From Planctomycetota bacterium (GTDB lineage: Bacteria > Planctomycetota > UBA1135 > JACQFD01): a stretch of 64,000 nt of DNA. A program made the translations under genes and the position numbers. Where the stretch lies: contig JAEUHX010000047.1 of assembly GCA_016792805.1 (NCBI GenBank), positions 124,001-188,000 of the forward strand, in the 5' to 3' direction. Below, piece after piece: positions 54,536-61,914 of this stretch. Numbering within the stretch: the first letter of the stretch is position 1; the number at the start of each line of letters is the position of its first letter. The notes under the pieces were generated by a model. The model was not told where the DNA came from and ran no database searches. It was given only the letters and a program-made list of their open reading frames with translations.

Positions 54536-55992
54536 TTCTCGCCGCCGGCCTCGGCGCCGCCGCTTCCCTTCTCGGCCTCCGCTTTCTTGGGCTTTTTCTC
54601 AAGCTTCATGCCCTCGGAGCCCTCGGGGAGCTTCACTTCGAGCTTCGCGTATGTCTGGGGCTTCGCTTGCGCCGCCAGCTCCGCCAGCTTCTCGGCGACG
54701 GCCGCACCCGCAGCGCCGTTGGCCCAGCCGGCATAGACGCTGGCGCCTTTTTGTGTGAACTTGAGGACAATGCCGTCTCTCTTGCGATCTGCGGCGAGCA
54801 TCTCGAGCGCCTCGGCCATCTCGCGCGCGTCTTTTTCGCTGTCCCATACCGAAGCCCACGCGAGCCCGAGCGCATTCTGGGGACCCTCATAAATCGCATA
54901 GCGGTCGCCGTCCCAACCCGAGGCTTCGTCGTTGGTCGACGGCTTCATCATCTCCGCCTGCATCTTCTCCATGTCGGGCTTCTCGCCCTTCTTCGGCGGG
55001 CTCCAGGGAGTTGTAAGAATCGCGACGCCGAGCTCTCCAAGCACATTCGTGCCGATGCGCTTCCAACCGGCGCCGAGCGCGGCCGACGCGTCGGGCAGCT
55101 CAAGCGCCTGCGGCTCATCGGCTTGGGTCTCATCCCAATACTTCTCCGGATGCAACACTTGCTCCGAGGAGAGCGGCATGCTCAGAAATCCTTTGTTCTG
55201 ATCTCGCTTCTTCGCCGACCCGGGCATGAACCCGCCGCGGGCAAGGAACTTCGCGCCGCCGAGGTACGCCTCCATGAGCGGTTTCACCATGATGGGCGGC
55301 GCCGACATCGCCTTCTCTCCCGAGAAGGCCGGATTGCTCATCATCTCGGGGCTCTGCAGCTCCTCGAGGCTCACCTCCCCCGACTGCATTTTCTTGACCA
55401 TAAACTTAAACATCAGATCGGTGGCGGATCCCTCGACCACGGCGCGCGCCGCGAAACTCCGGTCGTCGTCCTCCTTCGCGATCTTCGAGAGAGAGTCGAA
55501 CGTGTGCTGGAGATCGAAATGTTGATCTTCGAGGGCGTGGCACAATTCGTGCGCCATCAGCATTTCGCCGATTGCGCCGCCGAAGCCCTTCATCACCTTG
55601 AGTTCCTTCGTCTCCGGGTCATAGAAGCCGCCGATCTGCTCCAGCAGGATCTCCGTCGTCTCCTGGAGCATGTCATAGGTCTCTGGAATCAGACCGAGGA
55701 GCCGGTAGGCTTTTTGTTGCCACGCGAAGGTCGCTGCGGCGCCCTCCTTCTCCATCTGTTGCTGTAGGAACTTCGCAAGCCGCTCCTTGTCATAGATGCC
55801 CTTTGCGACCGGTTTCAGAAACTTGAGGCCGCGGATCGTCTCCACTTGACCCTGGATGCGGTCGGCCAGCTGGATCGCGTCGGCATCGGAGCCATCTTTC
55901 TCGGCGGGCTTCGAGGCCGCGCTCTGCGCGACCGCTTGCGGCGTCAGAAGAAAGAAACCAAGGAGCAGGAGCTGGGAGAGGCGTCGATTCAT
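54532..55992 (-). CDS. Exported HExxH metallopeptidase-like protein A
   Basis: The ATG at 55992 gives 486 residues beginning with a good signal peptide (LLLLGFFLLTPQAVAQ); the in-frame ATG at 56016 adds 8 polar residues. Zinc motif HELCH is at residues 148-152 in AHELCHALEDQHFD, with Glu187 in VVEGSA as possible third ligand. Middle and C-terminal blocks (PLSSEQVLHPEKYWDE, GWDGDRYAIY, VWDSEKDARE) match protein B. The tail is Lys/Glu/Gly-rich. It is the first gene of the A-B-ppx-ppk operon and is divergent from dus across 56 bases. Confidence 0.8.
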   Translation of the reverse strand: MNRRLSQLLLLGFFLLTPQAVAQSAASKPAEKDGSDADAIQLADRIQGQVETIRGLKFLKPVAKGIYDKERLAKFLQQQMEKEGAAATFAWQQKAYRLLGLIPETYDMLQETTEILLEQIGGFYDPETKELKVMKGFGGAIGEMLMAHELCHALEDQHFDLQHTFDSLSKIAKEDDDRSFAARAVVEGSATDLMFKFMVKKMQSGEVSLEELQSPEMMSNPAFSGEKAMSAPPIMVKPLMEAYLGGAKFLARGGFMPGSAKKRDQNKGFLSMPLSSEQVLHPEKYWDETQADEPQALELPDASAALGAGWKRIGTNVLGELGVAILTTPWSPPKKGEKPDMEKMQAEMMKPSTNDEASGWDGDRYAIYEGPQNALGLAWASVWDSEKDAREMAEALEMLAADRKRDGIVLKFTQKGASVYAGWANGAAGAAVAEKLAELAAQAKPQTYAKLEVKLPEGSEGMKLEKKPKKAEAEKGSGGAEAGGEK

Positions 55993-56048
55993 GGCGTGGG
56001 TTTGGGGTTCGGCCACAGTGGGGCTTTCGCGAGCGGAACGGCGGCCCC

Positions 56049-56984
56049 ATGGTAGTCGGCGTGGGCTCCCGACTCCCGTTCACCGCACCGTGGCTCCTCG
56101 CGCCCATGGAGGGTGTCACCGAGCCGTGCTTTCGCGAGCTGGTGCTTGAGCGAAACCCGCCGCTGACACTCGGGGGCGCGTTCACCGAGTTCGCCCGCGT
56201 CTTCTCCCACGTGCTGAGCCGGCCGGTGCTCCGCGACCATCTCGGAGAGCGGCGGTTTCCACAGCCGGTCGGGCTTCAACTCATGGGGAGCGACGTCGAG
56301 CTGCTGGCGCAGACCGCCGAGCGCGCCCTCGAATGCGGCGCGCCGCTCGTGGATTTGAACTTCGGATGTCCTGCGCCCGGCGCGCTGCGCACCTGCGCCG
56401 GGTCGGCGATGTTGAGAGACCCGGCCGCACTCGAGGCGCTGATCGCCGCCGTAGTGCGCGCCTCCTCCCCGGCGCCGGTGACGGCAAAGATCCGTGCCGG
56501 ATACGACGACGACCGCGACCTCGAGCAGCTCGCTCGCGCGGTCGAGCAGGGGGGCGCGGCCATGCTCACGGTGCACTGTCGGACGCGCGCCGAAGGATAC
56601 AGCGAGACGGTTCACTGGGAGCGGATCGCGAGGGCGGTCGCGTCCGTGAAGATTCCGATCTGTGGCAATGGGGGCGTGCGAACCCATGGCGACTTGGAAC
56701 GCATGCGGCGCGAGACCGGCTGCCGATTTGTGATGGTGGGGCGCGCCGCCCTCGGCGATCCGTGGATTTTCTCGGGCCACCGGGCGACGGCTGCGGAATC
56801 TGCACAATTTCTCCTGCAGTATGCCGGCTTGCTTGAGGAGCGCGGGTTCCCGCGCGCCGGGGCGCTGGCCCGCGTGAAACAACTTGTGCATTTCTGGTCG
56901 GCGGGCGATCTCGTGGGAGAGAAGCGCGGGCAATGGCTGCGCGACGCGCAGCTGCTCGACCGCATCGCAAGCGCCGTGGCCTAG
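56049..56984 (+). CDS. tRNA-dihydrouridine synthase
   Basis: An FMN enzyme that reduces uridines in the tRNA D-loop. The 311-residue product has APMEGVTEPCFRELV at the N-terminus, the catalytic Cys107 in DLNFGCPAPGALRTCAGSA, VTAKIRAGYDDD, HCRTRAEGYS (phosphate/FMN His-Arg), GNGGVRTHGD and VMVGRAALGDPWIF. Which Dus class (A, B or C) cannot be assigned safely. Divergent from the metallopeptidase/polyphosphate operon. Confidence 0.93.
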   Translation: MVVGVGSRLPFTAPWLLAPMEGVTEPCFRELVLERNPPLTLGGAFTEFARVFSHVLSRPVLRDHLGERRFPQPVGLQLMGSDVELLAQTAERALECGAPLVDLNFGCPAPGALRTCAGSAMLRDPAALEALIAAVVRASSPAPVTAKIRAGYDDDRDLEQLARAVEQGGAAMLTVHCRTRAEGYSETVHWERIARAVASVKIPICGNGGVRTHGDLERMRRETGCRFVMVGRAALGDPWIFSGHRATAAESAQFLLQYAGLLEERGFPRAGALARVKQLVHFWSAGDLVGEKRGQWLRDAQLLDRIASAVA

Positions 56985-57482
56985 CAGGTCGTTGAAAAGC
57001 TCATTCCGGCGCTACTTGCCGCCTTTTTCGCGATCTCCTCGTCGGACCGCCTCGCCGTAGTTTCTTGCTACGTCTCCGGCGGTCCTGCTCGATCGCGCGA
57101 AAGGTCCAGACGCTCGCAGCGCGCAACCCCTGTGCTAGCACCTGGAGCACTGTTGACACGGGCTGCCAAGCTGTTGAGAGCAACATATCGGCGCTCCGCA
57201 GAAAGCACACATTCGACCGGCTCGCCGTTCGACTGCGCCCCGGCGGTGCCGCGCGAGGTGTACACTGTCCACGGGAGGCGACTCTCGAGGGACCAATCAA
57301 GCGCGGCGCTCCATATCCGCTGAGCCGTGAACATCGCCCTGGATCGCATCGTTGGACTTCTGCGTGAGAGGTAGGCCGGGCCCCTAAGCGACAGGAGACC
57401 CTCCGAGCCCCCGCCGTCTCTGCCGAGGCTCGCAGCTCGATTCAGGGGCGCGGCGAGGCTCGCTGCGTACCCTGTCCGGCCC
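56985..57482. other. Gene-poor stretch with palindromic element
   Basis: About 500 bases without a supportable gene. It starts with AGCAGGTCGTTGAAAAGCTC (from 56982), a sequence type that looks like the edge of a dispersed repeat or insertion element, and carries a large imperfect palindrome at 57044-57085. The rest has short open frames on both strands with no coding character. No second copy of the edge sequence in inverse orientation was found in the gap. Confidence 0.4.
57044..57085. repeat. Imperfect palindrome, REP-like
   Basis: GGACCGCC (57044-57051) pairs with GGCGGTCC (57078-57085), and CGTAG (57056-57060) pairs with CTACG (57068-57072) inside it around a TTTCTTG loop. The two stems are separated by short internal loops. 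It resembles bacterial repetitive extragenic palindromes or a miniature-element fragment. It lies 60 bases after the dus stop and could also end that transcript. Confidence 0.5.
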
Positions 57483-58598
57483 ATGCAACGAACACGTGTG
57501 GTCATCCTCGGCGCCGGAGTGGCCGGAGCTGCGGCCGCCTATGGCCTTGCACGCCGCGGCATCCACGATGTGTGCATTCTCGAGCGCGACCCGTTCCCTG
57601 GCCAACACGCGTCGGGTCGCAATGCCTCCTTGATTCGGCGCAATCTCAAGACCGAGACCGATTGCCGGCTCGCGCTTGAGGCTGCCGATTGGTTTCGCCG
57701 CCCTCCGAGAGATTTTCCCGCTGAGGTCGGCTGGAGAACGACCGGCTCGCTTTTTACTTATCGAATGCCCGAGCTTCCGCAGGTGGAGCAGGACTTGGAG
57801 AGGCAGAGACGAGCCGGGCTTCCCTTCGAGCGCATCGCCCCCCGCGAGGCGGTGCGTCTGCAGCCGCTGCTCTCGCCGGAGGCCTTCGATGAAGCTCAGT
57901 GGACTCCCGACGACGGCTGCATCGAGATCGTTGAGCTTCTTCGGGGATTCTTGACCTTCGCGGTGGAGCGCGGTGCACAATTGCGTTGCGGCACTGCGGC
58001 ACAGAGGCTCCTCGTGGAGGGAGATCGATGCGTCGGCGTACAGACAGAGGCGGGACCGATCCGGGCCGAATGGGTGATGAACGCCGCAGGCGCGTGGGCG
58101 AACGGTCTCGTGGCCGGAGCCGCTGAGAGCCTCCCGATGACGCCGTGCCGCAGGACGATGCTCGTGACGGAGGATGTTCGGGCGGACTCCACAAAACCGT
58201 TCACCTGGGATGACGGCCTCGGGTTTTACTTTCGTCCCGACCATGGAGCGCTTCTGTGGTCTCCGTGCGACGAGGTCCCGAGCGAATCGTGTGATGAATC
58301 GGTCGACCCTGCCTGGGTCGAACGTGCGCGGGCCCGAGCGCGACGGCTCATCCCTTCCGCCGCGGGATTGCGGCTGGAGTATCAGTGGGGTTGCCTTCGG
58401 ACTCTTTCCATAGATCGCGAGATGTTCGTCGGCCCCGACCCGACCCTTCCCGGCCTCTTTTGGGTAGCCGGGCTCGGAGGGCACGGCGTTACCCATTCGC
58501 CCCGCATCGCCGACCTCGTCGGCGATCTGTTCCTCGAAGGGACAAGCCGCGTGGTCGAGCCGAGGTTGGTTGCGCCGCGCAGGAGTGCCGCGCCGTGA
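57483..58598 (+). CDS. FAD-dependent oxidoreductase (DAO family)
   Basis: The 371-residue product starts with the dinucleotide-binding fold VVILGAGVAGAAAAYGLAR and FLERD-like acidic strand end (CILERDPFPG), then HASGRNASLIRRN, typical of the D-amino-acid oxidase / glycine oxidase / sarcosine oxidase family. NAAGAWANGLV and GLFWVAGLGGHGVTHSPRIA complete the FAD site. Substrate is probably an amino or hydroxy acid; not determined. It ends in a GTGA overlap with the following lipoprotein gene. Confidence 0.9.
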   Translation: MQRTRVVILGAGVAGAAAAYGLARRGIHDVCILERDPFPGQHASGRNASLIRRNLKTETDCRLALEAADWFRRPPRDFPAEVGWRTTGSLFTYRMPELPQVEQDLERQRRAGLPFERIAPREAVRLQPLLSPEAFDEAQWTPDDGCIEIVELLRGFLTFAVERGAQLRCGTAAQRLLVEGDRCVGVQTEAGPIRAEWVMNAAGAWANGLVAGAAESLPMTPCRRTMLVTEDVRADSTKPFTWDDGLGFYFRPDHGALLWSPCDEVPSESCDESVDPAWVERARARARRLIPSAAGLRLEYQWGCLRTLSIDREMFVGPDPTLPGLFWVAGLGGHGVTHSPRIADLVGDLFLEGTSRVVEPRLVAPRRSAAP

Positions 58599-59230
58599 AT
58601 CGGTGGGCGCCACTCTGCGCAGGATTCGCCTGGGCCGCGATCCTCGCCTGCACATCGCATCGGGAGCCAGCGCCGATTCCCGCGGACCGGGAGCCGACGG
58701 CCGACGCCCTCGTGCCCTCCCGAGAAGAGCAGCTCTCCGTCGCGCTGACGCGCGCGAGCCTGCGGCTCGAAAGTGCACAGAAATCGGGCGATCCTCAGAC
58801 AATTTCCGCAGCCCATCTCGAGTTCGAGAGGGCGGAAGCCGAACTCGAGCGCGAGCGACTGAGGCAGCGCAGGCTCGCCGAACTTCGGGCGCGCACGCCT
58901 CAGCGCGAAGTGCCGATGGACGGCGGGCCGCCCGCCGTCGTGGCGGGCGCCGGACGAACTGCGCCGCCGTCGGTGGCGTCTGCTCCGGCCGGAGTCGCTC
59001 TGGCGGCGCCGGCCTCGGCCCCCGCTTCGGCCCCGGCCACCGACGCAGAGTTCGAAGCGCTCTCCAAGCGAATTAGTTGGCTTGCACAATTACGTGCTTC
59101 GACGGGCGATCACGCCGGCGCGACGCGTGTGCGGCACCAGCTCACCCTGTTGCGTCTCGACTACCGCGAGGGCCGCCGCGACAAAGCACTCAAGGATCTG
59201 CGGAGGCTCGAGCAGGAGGCCGACCGGTGA
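58595..59230 (+). CDS. Predicted lipoprotein of unknown function
   Basis: GTG 58595 overlaps the previous stop. The 211-residue product has a signal with lipobox ILAC (Cys19). A helical, charged region (about residues 40-100, FERAEAELERERLRQRRLAE) looks like coiled coil. It is followed by an Ala/Pro/Ser linker and a C-terminal helical segment. No family recognised. It is coupled by GTGA overlaps on both sides, to the FAD enzyme and the first MFS gene. Confidence 0.68.
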   Translation: MNRWAPLCAGFAWAAILACTSHREPAPIPADREPTADALVPSREEQLSVALTRASLRLESAQKSGDPQTISAAHLEFERAEAELERERLRQRRLAELRARTPQREVPMDGGPPAVVAGAGRTAPPSVASAPAGVALAAPASAPASAPATDAEFEALSKRISWLAQLRASTGDHAGATRVRHQLTLLRLDYREGRRDKALKDLRRLEQEADR

Positions 59231-60513
59231 CCGCGCCCCCGGCTGCCCCCCGGTCCGCCTCGCTCTCGATCCTCGAAACCCTCCGCCGAAACCCCGACGT
59301 TCGCCGCATCTGGCTGGCGCAGGTTGTGAGCGAGAGCGGGGATTGGCTCACGCGCGTCGCGGTCACCGCACATATCGCCGGAAACGACGCGAGGTCGGCC
59401 TTTGCCATCGCGGTGATCCAGGCGCTGATGGTGCTCCCATTTGTGGTACTGAGTCCGTGGGCCGGATCGGTCGCCGACCGCTACCCGAGGCGCACGGTGC
59501 TGCTCGGAGTGGAGATTCTCGCGGCCATCATCGTCCTGGCTTACATGCCGCTGCTCGCGCAGCCGGCGACGCCCTGGAATCTCACGCTCGTGGGCTTGGT
59601 TGTGTTTGCACATATCGGCCTCGCGGCTTTCTTCGAAGCATCGCGAACGGCGCTTCTGAGCTCCGTCGCGCGCCCCGAGGAGCTCGCCCCAGCGATGGCC
59701 CTTTCGCAGGTGACGTGGTCGGTCTGTCTCGCGCTCGGCTCTGCCGCTGGCGGATTCTTGACGATTCGATTCGGCGCCTCGGCAGCCGTCGTTCTCGATT
59801 CCTTCACGTTTCTGTGTGGTGCCGTCCTTCTGTGGGGCGTTCGAGGCGGGCGGACGTCCGCGACGTCCGCGGGAGAACCCACGGAATTCCGGGAGGGCAT
59901 CCGATATCTCCTCGCCCATCCGACGGCTGGAGTTCTCGTGCTGCCGAAGTTCATGCTGGCGTTCGTCGGCATCAGTGATCTCACATTTGCGCTGCTCGGC
60001 CCTCGGGAGTACGGAGTGACAGCCGAGACCTCGATGTCCATTTATTTTGCAGCCATCGGCGTGGGCACTTTTCTCGGCCCTCCGATCGTCCTCAAGCTCA
60101 CTCAAAATCGCCCCGCGGCGATGCGGCTTGCGATCGGAATTGCCTTTCTGCTGGAGTCGGTGATCTTCAGCGGCACGCTCGCCGCCAATTCGCTCTGGGG
60201 CGCCACGGCCTTCGCAGGAGGCGCAACGGCTTGCGGCGCCATCATCTGGAGCACGTCCATGACGCTCCTGCAGCGGGCAACGCCGGATCGGATCACCGGC
60301 CGCGCCGTTGCCCTCGATTTCGCGCTGGCGACGCTGGCGATGGCGCTCGCGCTGGTGAGCGCCGGGCTCCTCGTCGACTTCGCCGGATTCGCGCCGCGTC
60401 ATCTGTTGATGATCACAACAGCTATTTATGCATTGGCCGGCGTGATCTGGCTCGCAATCCTCTGGGCCTTCCGGCATCGCAACTTCGAAGGGGATGCGGG
60501 GAGACCGCAGTGA
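59227..60513 (+). CDS. MFS transporter 1 (EntS/MFS_3-like)
   Basis: GTG 59227 overlaps the lipoprotein stop; the frame is open upstream but the first helix follows this start (IWLAQVVSESGDWLTRVAV). The 428-residue product has about twelve membrane segments and the MFS loop-2/3 motif as GSVADRYPRRTVLLG. The pattern fits the MFS_3 group that includes the enterobactin exporter EntS. Substrate unknown. It overlaps the second MFS gene by GTGA. Confidence 0.87.
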   Translation: MTAPPAAPRSASLSILETLRRNPDVRRIWLAQVVSESGDWLTRVAVTAHIAGNDARSAFAIAVIQALMVLPFVVLSPWAGSVADRYPRRTVLLGVEILAAIIVLAYMPLLAQPATPWNLTLVGLVVFAHIGLAAFFEASRTALLSSVARPEELAPAMALSQVTWSVCLALGSAAGGFLTIRFGASAAVVLDSFTFLCGAVLLWGVRGGRTSATSAGEPTEFREGIRYLLAHPTAGVLVLPKFMLAFVGISDLTFALLGPREYGVTAETSMSIYFAAIGVGTFLGPPIVLKLTQNRPAAMRLAIGIAFLLESVIFSGTLAANSLWGATAFAGGATACGAIIWSTSMTLLQRATPDRITGRAVALDFALATLAMALALVSAGLLVDFAGFAPRHLLMITTAIYALAGVIWLAILWAFRHRNFEGDAGRPQ

Positions 60514-61790
60514 CGACGCCGAGCATCGGGGTAGTGCAGCTGCTGCGCGTGAACCGGATCTACCGGAGGTTCTGGCTCGCGGAGCTGGTCTCGTTCATGG
60601 GCGACTGGTTCACGTTCCTCGCGATCGCTCGGCTGGTCCACGACGCCACGGGCTCAAGCCTGGCGGTCGGCGGAGTGATTGTCGCACAAATGGCGCCGAG
60701 CATGCTGTTCAGCGCGCCGGCCGGTTCGCTGGCGGACCGCCTGCCGCGGCGTACTGTGATGATCACTTGTGATGTGCTCCGTATGGTCGGCGCCCTCGGC
60801 TTCCTCGTGCCGCGGGCGCTCGGAATGGAGGGCGCCGGCTTCACGACGGCGGTGCTCGCCCTCGTCGGATTTCAGCATGCGCTCACGGCATTCTTTCGCC
60901 CCGCTGCGTCGGCGAGCGTGCCTGCACTCGTGCCGCCGCAAGCGCTGGCGGCCGCGGGCACGCTGGACGGGCTCTCCTGGTCCCTCGGATTAGTTGTCGG
61001 CTCGGCGCTCGGCGGACTGGCGGCAGATCACCTCGATCTGTGGATCTGCTTCACGATCGACGCGGCGACATTCTTGATTTCCGCATGGCTGCTGGCGGGC
61101 CTCCCGCTGCCCCGAGAGGCGGCGGCGGCCCGCAGTTCGCACGATGGGCGAACCTGGTGGGCCGAAGCGGTCTCGACGTTTGATTTTCGTGAACTCTTCG
61201 AGGAGATGCGACGCAGCCCGCTGCTGACGGTGAGCCTCCTCGCGAAGACGGCCTGGGGCGTCGGAGCTGCGCAGCTGCTGCTTCTCAATGAGTTCGGGGA
61301 ATCGATCCTCGGTGCCGCGGCAGCATCGACCGGCTTCGGCCTTCTGTATGCAGCGCGCGGATTGGGCACGGCCTTCGGCCCGATGACGGCGCACCGATTC
61401 CTTGGCCAGGGGTCTTCAGGGCTTCTTCGAAGCATCGCGGCCGGATTCGCCTGCGCCGGCGCGTTCTATGGGATCTTTGCCACAGATCCCGGATGGTGGG
61501 TGTCGCTCTTCTGCGTCGCGGCGGCCCATGGCGGCGGCTCGGCGATCTGGATCAGTGCAACGGTATTAGTACAACGGCTCGCACCGGACCGCGTCCGCGG
61601 CCGCGCTTTCGCGCTAGAGATGTCACTGCACACGCTCGTCGGAAGCGCAAGTGCACTCACTGCCGGAGCTCTGGTGGACGCCGGCTGGAGACCAAACTCG
61701 GCAGTGGCCCTGTTTGCCGTGTTGACGGGCGTGCTGGGGAGCGCTTGGTGCTTGCTGGCCTGGCGCGCGGGCACCGCCCCGACACATTGA
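60510..61790 (+). CDS. MFS transporter 2 (EntS/MFS_3-like)
   Basis: GTG 60510 overlaps the previous stop. The 426-residue product has twelve predicted membrane segments and starts FWLAELVSFMGDWFTFLAIA, with the motif GSLADRLPRRTVMI. It is a clear homologue of MFS transporter 1 (same N-terminal W-L-A-x-x-V-S-x-x-G-D-W pattern), so the pair arose by duplication. It is the last gene of the FAD-lipoprotein-MFS-MFS operon. A hairpin at 61867 may end the transcript. Confidence 0.88.
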   Translation: MTTPSIGVVQLLRVNRIYRRFWLAELVSFMGDWFTFLAIARLVHDATGSSLAVGGVIVAQMAPSMLFSAPAGSLADRLPRRTVMITCDVLRMVGALGFLVPRALGMEGAGFTTAVLALVGFQHALTAFFRPAASASVPALVPPQALAAAGTLDGLSWSLGLVVGSALGGLAADHLDLWICFTIDAATFLISAWLLAGLPLPREAAAARSSHDGRTWWAEAVSTFDFRELFEEMRRSPLLTVSLLAKTAWGVGAAQLLLLNEFGESILGAAAASTGFGLLYAARGLGTAFGPMTAHRFLGQGSSGLLRSIAAGFACAGAFYGIFATDPGWWVSLFCVAAAHGGGSAIWISATVLVQRLAPDRVRGRAFALEMSLHTLVGSASALTAGALVDAGWRPNSAVALFAVLTGVLGSAWCLLAWRAGTAPTH

Positions 61791-61866
61791 TTTGCTGGGC
61801 TCGGGAGCGGGGCATCGCCATTTTCTGTGATCTTCCGCCAGTGGGCGTGGTCGCTCTCGCCGCCGC

Positions 61867-61899
61867 CGCATCGCCGCAGGCGACGCCCGCGGCGATGCG
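61867..61899. terminator. Bidirectional terminator-like hairpin
   Basis: CGCATCGCCGC (61867-61877) and GCGGCGATGCG (61889-61899) form a perfect 11-bp stem with an 11-base loop. It lies between the convergent stops of MFS transporter 2 and the FG-GAP gene. There is no T-tract, so it may be a Rho-assisted or attenuating structure rather than a classical terminator. Confidence 0.5.
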
Positions 61900-61914
61900 C
61901 GTCCGCAGCGACGG

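Noticed and set aside
53165..54736. Plus-strand open frame (523 codons) antisense to the metallopeptidase-like gene B
   Set aside because: The minus strand has the HExxH motif, signal peptide and coupled starts; the plus frame has no motif.
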